Below are positions 55,497 to 63,785 of a stretch of DNA of 64,000 bases, in pieces. The stretch is from assembly GCF_003997495.1 (NCBI RefSeq), contig NZ_RZRU01000025.1, forward strand, positions 28,934-92,933. Direction: 5' to 3'. Source of the DNA: Mesorhizobium sp. M7A.F.Ca.US.008.03.1.1. GTDB lineage: Bacteria; Pseudomonadota; Alphaproteobacteria; Rhizobiales; Rhizobiaceae. Below the pieces are notes generated by a model, which was given only the letters and a program-made list of their open reading frames with translations, was not told where the DNA came from and searched no databases. Numbering within the stretch: position 1 is the first letter of the stretch; every line of letters begins with the position of its first letter. The translations under genes were made by a program, and so were the position numbers.

Positions 55497-56762
55497 ATGC
55501 AACGGATTGTCGTCACGGGCATGGGAGCGGTCACGCCCCTTGCCGCCAATGTCGAAACATCCTGGTCACGCCTGCTTGCCGGCCGGTCGGGCGTACGCAG
55601 GCTTCCTGACGATGTGGTGCGAGAGCTGCCGGCTAAAATTGGCGGCGTGGTTCCCTCCCTGGGTGAAGATCCGGAGGCTGGTTTCGATGCCGATGCCGTC
55701 CTGTCCGCGAAGGACCAGCGCAAGGTAGACCGGTTCATTCTCTTCGCGCTGGCCGCAGCGGAAGAAGCGCTTGCGCAGGCGCAATGGAAGCCTGCCCTGG
55801 AGACGGATCGCCTGCGCACGGCCACGATCATCGCTTCAGGGGTCGGCGGGTTCCCCGCCATCACCGAGGCGGTGCGCACGGTGGACCTGCGTGGCGCCCG
55901 CCGCCTGTCTCCCTTCACGGTACCGTCCTTCCTGGTGAACCTCGCGGCGGGCCACATCTCGATCCGTCATGGTTTCAAAGGTCCACTCGGCGCACCGGTG
56001 ACGGCATGCGCGGCGGGCATCCAGGCGATCGGCGACGCCGCCCGCCTGATCCGCGCCAACGAAGCCGACATCGCCGTATGCGGCGGAACGGAAGCGTGCA
56101 TCAACACCATCAGTCTCGGCGGTTTCGCCGCGGCTCGCTCTCTTTCAACCGGCTTCAATTGGGCGCCGGCTCAAGCCTCGCGCCCTTTCGACACATCGCG
56201 GGACGGCTTCGTCATGGGCGAAGGGGCCGGCGTGCTGGTCATCGAGGCGTTGAGCCACGCGTTGGCGCGCGGCGCAAAGCCGTTGGCTGAGCTCGTCGGC
56301 TACGGCACGACCGCGGATGCCCACCACGTCACCTCCGGGCCAGAGGACGGCGACGGCGCGCGCCGGGCCATGCAGATCGCGATTGCCCAGGCAGGGATTT
56401 CGCCACGCCAGGTTCGTCATCTCAATGCGCATGCGACCTCCACGTCAGTAGGCGACCTGGGTGAGATCGAAGCGATCAAGAGCGTGTTCGGGCGCGACTT
56501 CGCGATAGCTGTCAGTGCGACGAAATCGGCGACCGGACACCTGCTCGGAGCGGCCGGCGGGCTTGGTGCGATCTTCGCAATGCTGGCGCTCAGGGATCAG
56601 GTCGCCCCGCCAACTCTCAACCTGGGTGAGGCCGATCCGGCCGGCGACGGAATCGACTTCGTCCCCAACGCGTCCCGGCCCATGGAGATGGAGTACGCGA
56701 TCTCCAATGGCTTCGGCTTTGGCGGCGTGAATGCCAGCGCCCTGTTCAGACGCTGGAACTAA
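55497..56762 (+). CDS. Beta-ketoacyl-ACP synthase II-like protein
   Basis: 421 residues. The active-site Cys171 is in VTACAAG. NAHATSTSVGD (His) and ATKSATGHLLGAAGG (Lys, His) complete the KAS triad. MQRIVVTGMGAVTPLA is the start, with AGGAGAG upstream. Overall more FabF-like than the NodE-like enzyme of this window. It is 44 bp after tetR on the same strand and is not in a fab cluster, so it may be an accessory, regulated elongation enzyme. Confidence 0.9.
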   Translation: MQRIVVTGMGAVTPLAANVETSWSRLLAGRSGVRRLPDDVVRELPAKIGGVVPSLGEDPEAGFDADAVLSAKDQRKVDRFILFALAAAEEALAQAQWKPALETDRLRTATIIASGVGGFPAITEAVRTVDLRGARRLSPFTVPSFLVNLAAGHISIRHGFKGPLGAPVTACAAGIQAIGDAARLIRANEADIAVCGGTEACINTISLGGFAAARSLSTGFNWAPAQASRPFDTSRDGFVMGEGAGVLVIEALSHALARGAKPLAELVGYGTTADAHHVTSGPEDGDGARRAMQIAIAQAGISPRQVRHLNAHATSTSVGDLGEIEAIKSVFGRDFAIAVSATKSATGHLLGAAGGLGAIFAMLALRDQVAPPTLNLGEADPAGDGIDFVPNASRPMEMEYAISNGFGFGGVNASALFRRWN

Positions 56763-56855
56763 CCGGCGGCTAGACGCAGTCATGACCAACGCCCTTTGCC
56801 CCGGCCTCTCATGCTTTTCCCAATCCGATCCAACGCAAACAAGGATATGATTTCC

Positions 56856-57671
56856 ATGAACAAGACCAATCCCGGCGTCGCCCTGGTCACAGGGGCATCT
56901 TCCGGCATCGGCCGCGCTACCGCCGACGCCTTGCTAGGCGCCGGCTTTCGCGTCTTCGGAACCAGCCGTCGCACGGCCTCCCAGCAATCCGCCGGCGTGA
57001 CCATGCTGACCTGCGACGTGACCGACGACGCGTCCGTCGCGACAATGGTCGAGGACGTTCTGGCCAAGGCCGGACGCATCGACCTGCTTGTCAACAATGC
57101 CGGCATGGGCCTGTTTGGCGGCGCGGAGGAGTCCTCGACCGCCCAGGCCAAGGCGCTGTTCGACGTGAACGTCTTCGGCGTCTTGCGCGTGACCAACGCG
57201 GTGCTGCCGGCAATGCGGCGCCAAGGGAAGGGCAGAATCGTGAATCTGAGTTCGGTACAGGGGTTCATCCCCGCTCCCTATTTCGCGCTTTACTCGGCGA
57301 CCAAACATGCCATCGAGGGGTATTCCGAGTCGCTCGATCACGAACTGCGCCCGTTCGGCATTCGCGTTTCGTTGGTGGAGCCCGCCTATACCCGCACATC
57401 ATTCGAGGACAATCTCGCCGCTCCCGACCGGTCGCTCGAAATCTACGACGCCGCGCGCGCCGGCATGACTATATCAGTGCGGAAGGCGATGGAAAAAGGC
57501 GATGCGCCCGAAGTCGTAGCCAACACCGTTTTGGCAGCCGCAACCGATCCCGCGCCGAAGAAGCGCTATGCGGCGGGAAAAATGGCGCGCCAGGTCAGTT
57601 TCCTGCGCCGTTTCGTCCCCGCGTCCGCATTCGACAAGAGCCTGCGCAAACAGCTTGGGCTGCCGGCCTGA
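56856..57671 (+). CDS. Short-chain dehydrogenase/reductase
   Basis: 271 residues from MNKTNPGVALV (AAGGA 10 nt upstream). An ATG 9 nt before is possible. TGASSGIG (about 12-19), NNAGMG, and the catalytic YSATK near residue 149-153. The C-terminal third (KRYAAGKMARQVSFLRRFVPAS) matches the DHRS7/oxidoreductase type that acts on lipophilic ketones. It follows the ketosynthase by 93 bp on the same strand. Together they could make and reduce a beta-ketoacyl product. Confidence 0.9.
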   Translation: MNKTNPGVALVTGASSGIGRATADALLGAGFRVFGTSRRTASQQSAGVTMLTCDVTDDASVATMVEDVLAKAGRIDLLVNNAGMGLFGGAEESSTAQAKALFDVNVFGVLRVTNAVLPAMRRQGKGRIVNLSSVQGFIPAPYFALYSATKHAIEGYSESLDHELRPFGIRVSLVEPAYTRTSFEDNLAAPDRSLEIYDAARAGMTISVRKAMEKGDAPEVVANTVLAAATDPAPKKRYAAGKMARQVSFLRRFVPASAFDKSLRKQLGLPA

Positions 57672-57693
57672 AATCGAGCGCTGCCTTGGCGCG

Positions 57694-58341
57694 TCAGCGA
57701 GCAGCCGCCTGTTTCTCGAGCCGCCGCGCATATTGCGTCAGCGGAAAACACATGACGAAGAAGATCAGCGCCACCAGCCCGTAGACCTTGAACGGTTCGA
57801 AGGTCGCATTGTTGATGGCGTTGGAGGTTCGCACCAGCTCCTCGAAGCCGATGATCGAGGTCAGCGCGGTCGATTTGATCAGCTGAACCAGGAAGCCGAC
57901 GGTGGGTGCGCGGGTGATCGAAAAGGCCTGCGGCAGGATGATCAGCCTCAGCTCCTGCAGATAGTGCAGGCCAAGGCTGGCGCCAGCGTCCCATTGGCCG
58001 AGGGGTAGCGCCGCGACGCCAGAGCGCCAGATCTCGGCGAGATAGGCGCTGGCGAAGAAGGTCAGGCCGAGCGCCGCCGCCGTCCAGGGTTCGATGCGCA
58101 GGCCCAGCATCGGCAGGCCGAAGAACATCAGGAACAGCTGCATCAAGAGCGGCGTGCCCTGGAACAGGGCGATGTAGCCGGAAGCAACACGCCTGCTCCA
58201 CTTGTTCTTGGCGATCCTGAAGAACAGCACGATCATGCCGACGATGCCGCCGCCGATGAAGGCGGCCAGCGATAGCAGCACCGTCCAACGGGCGGCGAGC
58301 AGCAGGTTGCGCACGATGTCCCAGAAGGTGAACTCGATCAT
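57694..58341 (-). CDS. Polar amino-acid ABC transporter permease
   Basis: 215 residues. The HisM/GlnP-type fold: helix I WTVLLSLAAFIGGGIVGM, FQGTPLLMQLFLMFFGLPML and the EAA-like LGQWDAGASLGLHYLQELRLIILPQA. C-terminal LVALIFFVMCFPLTQYARRL. Its stop region is 22 bp from the SDR stop. It overlaps the next permease by 4 bp. Its C-terminus has a damaged paralogous copy at 53741-53863. Confidence 0.92.
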   Translation of the reverse strand: MIEFTFWDIVRNLLLAARWTVLLSLAAFIGGGIVGMIVLFFRIAKNKWSRRVASGYIALFQGTPLLMQLFLMFFGLPMLGLRIEPWTAAALGLTFFASAYLAEIWRSGVAALPLGQWDAGASLGLHYLQELRLIILPQAFSITRAPTVGFLVQLIKSTALTSIIGFEELVRTSNAINNATFEPFKVYGLVALIFFVMCFPLTQYARRLEKQAAAR

Positions 58342-58994
58342 GACACGCCGGCTCCGAGCGCACGGCGTCCGCCTGACACCAGCAGTCGGCGCAAGGCCAT
58401 CGACAGAGCAAGATAGACCAGCGTCACGACGAAATACGTCTCGAAGGAACGGAAGGTGCGCGCCTGCAGCATGTCGGCCTCGTAGGTCAGCTCGCGCACG
58501 GCGATCTGCGATACGACAGCCGATTCCAGCATCATGATGACGATCTGGCTGGTGAGCGCAGGATAGATAATCTTGAGCGCCTGCGGCAGCACGATCTTGA
58601 TGAAGACCTGGCGGGGCCGCAGGCCAAGCGCAAGCGCTGCTTCCGTCTGCCCGCCGGGCACGGCGTCAAGCCCGGCCCCGACGATCTCGATGGTGTAGGC
58701 CGCCATGTTGAGCGTCATCGCCAGCATGGCGGCCAGGATCGGGTCGAGCCGGATGCCCAGGCTGGGCAGCCCGAAGAAGATGAAGAACAACTGCACCAGG
58801 AACGGCGTGTTGCGCATCACCTCGACGTAACAGGCGATTGCCCGCTTGAGGAGCACCGGGCCGTTTCGTCGCCCCGCGGCACCCAGGATGCTGAGCAGCG
58901 TTCCGGCCAGCGTGGTCACGGCGATCAGCAGGATCGTCGTGGCCGCGCCGTGCGCGATGTCGCCCAGGGCACCCGGGAGCCAGGCAAAGGCCAC
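58338..58994 (-). CDS. Polar amino-acid ABC transporter permease
   Basis: 218 residues. RNTPFLVQLFFIFFGLPSLGI and PGGQTEAALALGLRPRQVFIKIVLPQ are the HisQ/GlnP-type blocks. It pairs with the adjacent permease. No separate ATPase gene is in the operon within this window. Confidence 0.92.
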   Translation of the reverse strand: MAFAWLPGALGDIAHGAATTILLIAVTTLAGTLLSILGAAGRRNGPVLLKRAIACYVEVMRNTPFLVQLFFIFFGLPSLGIRLDPILAAMLAMTLNMAAYTIEIVGAGLDAVPGGQTEAALALGLRPRQVFIKIVLPQALKIIYPALTSQIVIMMLESAVVSQIAVRELTYEADMLQARTFRSFETYFVVTLVYLALSMALRRLLVSGGRRALGAGVS

Positions 58995-59000
58995 GGAAAC

Positions 59001-59807
59001 TCAATCCTTCAGGTTGTCGGGATTGAGCGGCGTCTTCAGCCAGGTTTTCGAGCTTTCGTCCAGCTTGCCGTCGGCCAGCATCTTGGCGACCGCATCGTTG
59101 ACGGCCTTCTTCAAGCCGTCTTCATTCTTGTTGAGGCCGATATGCGAAGGCGAGGTCAGAAGCTGGAACTTCTGCTCCGGCTTCAGCGCGTCCTGCTTGG
59201 CAAGCACCTGCGCGCCGACATCGTTGCCGACGACCATCAGTTGCGTCTGGCCGGAGATGAACGCCTGGATCACCGAATTGTAGTTGTCGAAGCGCTTGAT
59301 GTCGGCCGACGCCGGTGCTGCCTCGGTGAGCGAGGTGTCTTCCAGCGTGCCACGATTGACGGCGATCGACTTGTCGGCGAGGTCTTCCTTGCCCTTGACC
59401 GCAAGTGCCGCCGGACCGATCACGGCGATGTAGTAGGGCGCGTAGGCGGCGGCGAAATCGATGACCTGCTCGCGTTCCTTCGAATAGCCGACGCTCATCA
59501 GGATATCGACGCGGTGGTCGTTCAGATACGGGATGCGGTTCTGGCCGGTGACGGCGACGGGATTGAGCTTCACCTTGAGCGTATCGGCAATGTATTGCGC
59601 GACATCCATGTCATAGCCCTTGAGGCTCATGTCGGCGCTGGCCGAGGAGAAGGGCGGAAAGTCGGCGAAGACGCCGACATTGATGGTGCCGGCCTTGGTG
59701 ATGTCCGCCAGCGCATCGGCACTGGCGGCCTGAACTGCAAGGCCCAAACCGGCCGTGCCGAGCATCAGCACGGCGGCGATGGATGAAAATGTCTTTCGGA
59801 TTGTCAT
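59001..59807 (-). CDS. Polar amino-acid ABC transporter substrate-binding protein
   Basis: 268 residues. The signal peptide ends near ASA (residue 30). GTINVGVFADFPPFSSASAD is the SBP-bac-3 opening, and LKGYDMDVAQYIADTLKVKL and VDILMSVGYSKEREQVIDF follow. The ligand is probably a basic or guanidino amino acid, given the adjacent ureohydrolase, but this is inference. Confidence 0.92.
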   Translation of the reverse strand: MTIRKTFSSIAAVLMLGTAGLGLAVQAASADALADITKAGTINVGVFADFPPFSSASADMSLKGYDMDVAQYIADTLKVKLNPVAVTGQNRIPYLNDHRVDILMSVGYSKEREQVIDFAAAYAPYYIAVIGPAALAVKGKEDLADKSIAVNRGTLEDTSLTEAAPASADIKRFDNYNSVIQAFISGQTQLMVVGNDVGAQVLAKQDALKPEQKFQLLTSPSHIGLNKNEDGLKKAVNDAVAKMLADGKLDESSKTWLKTPLNPDNLKD

Positions 59808-59888
59808 TGTTATTCCCCTGTCTGGAAGCTTGTTTGTTGGATACGGTCGCCGACTCCAGCGCGGCGGCCGCCTTTGCTTTTCTAAGCG

Positions 59889-60950
59889 TCAGGCGCCCTT
59901 GCCTGTGATTGCCGGGCTGAACACCATCAGGCTCAATATCTCGAACAGCACCTGTGCCGCCGCATGCGCCGTGTTGGTGGTCGCGTCATATTGCGGCGCC
60001 ACCTCGACGACGTCGCCGCCGACGATGTTGAGGCCTTTCAGGCCGCGCAGCAGCTCGAGCACTTCGCGCGTCGTCAGGCCGCCGACTTCCGGCGTGCCGG
60101 TACCGGGTGCGAAGGCCGGATCGACGCTGTCGATGTCGAAGGAGACATAGGTCGGCCCGTCGCCGACTATTCTGCGCGCCTTCTCGATGATGGCGGGAAT
60201 GCCGAGACCAGTCACCTCCTCGGCATGGACCACGGTCATGCCGGACTCGTAGGTGAACTCCCACAGATATTCGGCCGAGCCGCGGATGCCGATCTGGATG
60301 GTGCGCGTCGGATCGAGCACGCCGTCGAGCACCGCATTGCGGAACGGCCCGCCATGGTGGAACTTGGTCATGTCGAACAGGCCACTGGTGTCGCAATGGG
60401 CGTCGATATGGATGAGGCCGACCGGCGCCTTCTTGCCGACGGCCTTCAGGATCGGATGGCTGATCGAATGGTCGCCACCGATCGACAGCGGGATGACGCC
60501 GGCATCGACGATCTGGTTGGTGCGGCGCTCGATATCCTCATGGCTGATCTCCAGCCGATAGCGGCTGCGGAACGGCGTGTCGCCGATGTCGGCGACCCGA
60601 AGTTCGTGCGTCGGCGCGCATTCCAGCACGTGATTGTAGGGGCCGATGCGCTCGATGGCGCGCAACGCCCTTGGCCCGAAGCGCGAACCTGGCCGGTTGG
60701 TGACGCCGAGATCCATCGGCACGCCGATCATTGCCACCTGAAGGTCGCCGAAATCCGGATTGTCGGCCGATATTTCGCGGTAGGGCGCGGCGAGGAAGGT
60801 CGGGATGCCTGAATAGGGTGCCAGCCGCGTGCCGCTCTTGGAGAAGATCTTGTCGGCGACCTTGCGGAATTTCGGGTCGAACATCTCGCCGCCGTGGCTT
60901 TCACCATATTTGCGACGCAACGCGTCGAGCTTGCCGCGATCGTATCCCAT
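59889..60950 (-). CDS. Ureohydrolase family enzyme (agmatinase / guanidino-acid hydrolase type)
   Basis: 353 residues from MGYDRGKLDALR, with AGGAGGAG about 6 nt before. Metal ligands are in place: His161 in GGDHS, Asp183, His185 and Asp187 in HIDAHCD, and Asp272/Asp274 in SFDIDSVDP. Such enzymes release urea from agmatine, guanidinobutyrate, guanidinopropionate or free guanidine. The substrate cannot be chosen by eye. The extra N-terminal 60 residues are usual for the guanidinobutyrase/guanidinopropionase subgroup. It lies 81 bp upstream of the binding-protein gene and is divergent from the LysR gene. Confidence 0.9.
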   Translation of the reverse strand: MGYDRGKLDALRRKYGESHGGEMFDPKFRKVADKIFSKSGTRLAPYSGIPTFLAAPYREISADNPDFGDLQVAMIGVPMDLGVTNRPGSRFGPRALRAIERIGPYNHVLECAPTHELRVADIGDTPFRSRYRLEISHEDIERRTNQIVDAGVIPLSIGGDHSISHPILKAVGKKAPVGLIHIDAHCDTSGLFDMTKFHHGGPFRNAVLDGVLDPTRTIQIGIRGSAEYLWEFTYESGMTVVHAEEVTGLGIPAIIEKARRIVGDGPTYVSFDIDSVDPAFAPGTGTPEVGGLTTREVLELLRGLKGLNIVGGDVVEVAPQYDATTNTAHAAAQVLFEILSLMVFSPAITGKGA

Positions 60951-61124
60951 GTCCGCTCCTCCTGGGCTGATACAGTGCCGACGCGGGTGACGCCTGCGAC
61001 CGACCGTCATCCGGCCGGGCCGCTGTCCCGCTGGCTGCCTGCAGATTTCACGTCTTGATGCTGTTCCAAGCTCAGTGTCTGGCAGCGGCATTGAAAAATC
61101 AATTGATATTGTTAGGGTGTTTTC

Positions 61125-61191
61125 TGTGAGAAAATCTCACAAACAACCCAGAGCACGATCTCATCCGGCCTCCATTTTTCGGGATCGTGCT
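61125..61191. promoter_or_regulatory. LysR-type operator candidates between the ureohydrolase and lysR genes
   Basis: Two inverted repeats: TGTGAG-AAAAT-CTCACA (61125-61141, perfect, 6-bp arms) and AGCACGATC/GATCGTGCT (61152-61160 and 61183-61191, perfect, 9-bp arms). Both are in the 254-bp divergent gap, where a LysR protein would be expected to bind. Binding is inferred. Confidence 0.5.
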
Positions 61192-61204
61192 TCGATGGAT
61201 GTTC

Positions 61205-62179
61205 ATGACCAATCGCCTGCCGCCCCTCAACCCGCTGCGCGCCTTCGAGGCAACGGCCCGGCATGGCTCGCTGACCAAGGCGGCCAGTGAGCTGAACGTC
61301 ACGCATGGCGCCGTCAGCCACCAGATCAAGGCGCTTGAGCAGTCGCTCAGTGTCAAGCTGTTCGAGCGGGTCGGCCAGCGGGTCAAACTGACACCGCATG
61401 GCGCGGAGCTTCTGCCGGCGGTGTCGACCGCCTTCGACGGCATCGCCGCCGCCACCCAGCGCATGACAAGGCCGGCGAGCAGCGGCACACTTTCGGTCTC
61501 CTGCGTGCCGGCGCTTCTGTTGTTGTGGATGACACCGCGGCTTGGCAGTTTCATGGCGCAATATCCCGACATAAGGCTGACGCTTATTCCTTCCAACGAT
61601 CCCAAGGATTTGCGGGCGCCGAACATCGATGTCTGCGTGCATTATGGCGACGGCAGCTGGACCGATTGCTGGATGCGCAAATGGTCGGGCCTCGAACTGT
61701 TTCCCGTGGTCAGCCCGACCTTGATCAACAACCGGCCGATCCGCAGCGTCAGGGATCTCGCCGACCATGTATTCCTGCATGGCGATGACGGCCGCGAATG
61801 GCACACCTGGCTGGCGACCGCCGATGCGCTGGACCTGGAGCGGGGTCGCCGCCACCATCTCGGCGATGCGCGTATGGCCACCGAGGCGGCGGTGCATGGC
61901 CATGGCGTGGCGTTGGGCGACTCGGTGACGGCAAGCGCGCTGCTGGCCAGGGGCATGCTGGTCGCGCCATTCAGCCTGTCGGTGCCGGCGGTCGACGATT
62001 TCTATGTCGTCTGCCGCAACGAGATGCGGGCGACGCCGATCGTGCAGGTGTTCATCGACTGGCTGTTTGCCGAGAAGGCCGGGGATGACGGCCGCGCCGA
62101 TGCCCCGGTGGCCGGCCGCATCGTCAGCCGCCGCAAACGTCCGGCGCTCAGGGTGATGGGCGGCAAATCCGCAAGCTGA
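61205..62179 (+). CDS. LysR family transcriptional regulator (GcvA-like)
   Basis: 324 residues from MTNRLPPLNPLRAFEATARH. The HTH is SLTKAASELNVTHGAVSHQI (about residues 22-41). The effector domain has DVCVHYGDGSW. In-frame starts upstream would add about 6 residues. Divergent from the ureohydrolase gene, so it probably controls that operon. The last 30 residues form a basic tail. Confidence 0.92.
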   Translation: MTNRLPPLNPLRAFEATARHGSLTKAASELNVTHGAVSHQIKALEQSLSVKLFERVGQRVKLTPHGAELLPAVSTAFDGIAAATQRMTRPASSGTLSVSCVPALLLLWMTPRLGSFMAQYPDIRLTLIPSNDPKDLRAPNIDVCVHYGDGSWTDCWMRKWSGLELFPVVSPTLINNRPIRSVRDLADHVFLHGDDGREWHTWLATADALDLERGRRHHLGDARMATEAAVHGHGVALGDSVTASALLARGMLVAPFSLSVPAVDDFYVVCRNEMRATPIVQVFIDWLFAEKAGDDGRADAPVAGRIVSRRKRPALRVMGGKSAS

Positions 62180-62315
62180 TGCCAAGCTGCGCGCCGCCGC
62201 ATGCAGGCAGCTCTTTTTGTCGGGCCAGCCTGAAAGCGGGCAGCGTTCCGGCCGATTCGATGCTATGAGGCCTGTCGCGATTGTGGATGGCAGGCAGCAA
62301 AGGCGGTGTTGAAAC

Positions 62316-63620
62316 ATGGCTAAGACCGATATTGCGCGGCGCGTCTACAACCACACCTGGAAGCTCGATCCGATCGTGCGCAGCCTGCTCGATACGGATT
62401 TCTACAAGCTTTTGATGCTGCAGATGATCTGGGGCATGTATCCCAAGGTCGACACCACCTTCTCGCTGATCAACCGCACAACTTCGGTGCGGCTTGCCTA
62501 CGAGATCGATGAGGGCGAACTGCGCGAGCAGCTCGACCATGCCCGCACGCTGCGCTTCTCCAAGAAGGAGATGATCTGGCTCGGCGGTAACAATTTCTAC
62601 GGCCGCAAGCAGATCTTCGAGCCGGAGTTCCTCGCCTGGCTGGAAGGCTTCCGGCTGCCCGAATACGAGCTGTCGAAGCGCGACGGCCAGTATGAGCTGA
62701 CCTTCAGCGGGCCGTGGATGTACACCACGCTGTGGGAGATCCCTGCGCTCGCCATCATCAATGAACTCCGATCTCGCGCGGCCATGCGGGCGTTCGGCCC
62801 CTTCGCGCTCGATGTGCTTTATGCCCGCGCCAAGGCCAAGATGTGGGCCAAGACCGAGCGGCTGAAGGCGCTGCCCGGCATCCGCATCTCCGACTTCGGC
62901 ACGCGGCGGCGCCATTCCTTCCTGTGGCAGCGCTGGTGTGTCGAGGCGCTGAAGGAAGGCATCGGCGAGGCGTTCACCGGCACCTCCAACGTGCTTCTGG
63001 CCATGGACAACGACCTTGAAGCGCTCGGCACCAACGCCCATGAATTGCCGATGGTGTTTGCCGCGCTTGCCAATTCGGAGAAAGAACTGAAGCAGTCGCC
63101 CTACAAGGTGCTGCAGGACTGGCAGCGCTACTATGGCGGCAATCTGCTGATCGTGCTGCCCGATGCCTTCGGCACCGCGTCCTTCCTGCGCGATGCGCCG
63201 GACTGGGTGGCCGACTGGACGGGCTTCCGCCCCGACAGCGCGCCGCCGATCGAAGGCGGCGAAAAAATCCTGTCCTGGTGGCGCGACAAGGGCAAGGACC
63301 CCAAGCAGAAATTGCTGATCTTCTCCGACGGGCTCGAGGTCGAAACCATCGAAGAGACCTACCGCCATTTCAAGGGCAAGGTGCGCATGTCCTTCGGCTG
63401 GGGCACCAACCTCACCAACGACTTCGAAGGCTGCGCGCCGACGGAAACCAACAGTCTCGATGCCATATCGCTGGTCTGCAAGGTTACCGAGGCCAATGGC
63501 AGGCCAGCGGTGAAGCTGTCGGACAACCCGGCCAAGGCGACGGGCGACGAGGAAGAGATCGAGCGGTATCTCAGGATTTTTGGCGAGAAGGACCGCGTGG
63601 AGCAATTGGTCAAGGTGTGA
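62316..63620 (+). CDS. pncB: Nicotinate phosphoribosyltransferase
   Basis: 434 residues, the PncB length. It joins nicotinate to PRPP for NAD salvage. The catalytic phospho-His is His242 in TNAHELPMV. SLLDTDFYKLLMLQMIW opens the protein. SGPWMYTTLWEIPALAIINE and SDFGTRRRHSFLWQ are also diagnostic, and FSDGLEVETI and SFGWGTNLTND bind the phosphoribosyl group. Confidence 0.96.
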   Translation: MAKTDIARRVYNHTWKLDPIVRSLLDTDFYKLLMLQMIWGMYPKVDTTFSLINRTTSVRLAYEIDEGELREQLDHARTLRFSKKEMIWLGGNNFYGRKQIFEPEFLAWLEGFRLPEYELSKRDGQYELTFSGPWMYTTLWEIPALAIINELRSRAAMRAFGPFALDVLYARAKAKMWAKTERLKALPGIRISDFGTRRRHSFLWQRWCVEALKEGIGEAFTGTSNVLLAMDNDLEALGTNAHELPMVFAALANSEKELKQSPYKVLQDWQRYYGGNLLIVLPDAFGTASFLRDAPDWVADWTGFRPDSAPPIEGGEKILSWWRDKGKDPKQKLLIFSDGLEVETIEETYRHFKGKVRMSFGWGTNLTNDFEGCAPTETNSLDAISLVCKVTEANGRPAVKLSDNPAKATGDEEEIERYLRIFGEKDRVEQLVKV

Positions 63621-63659
63621 GGGGTGATGGGGCTCCTGGATAGTTCGAGTTCCTTGGCG

Positions 63660-63697
63660 CCCCCCTCTGTCCTGCCGGACATCTCCCCCTCAAGGGG
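63660..63697. repeat. One arm of the palindromic repeat family, cut short
   Basis: The sequence CCTCTGTCCTGCCGGACATC and its flanks match the arm at 5237-5284, but the similarity stops after the AAGGGG near 63697. The next bases, CAGGGGAATCGC, do not belong to the repeat and may be the left end of the insertion sequence. Confidence 0.65.
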
Positions 63698-63785
63698 CAG
63701 GGGAATCGCAGATAAGTTGATTGGCACTTGCCAAGCAGGAAAAGAGGGATTCTTGAGAGGCTTTCTCGTTGCAGAGGAGGCCGCA

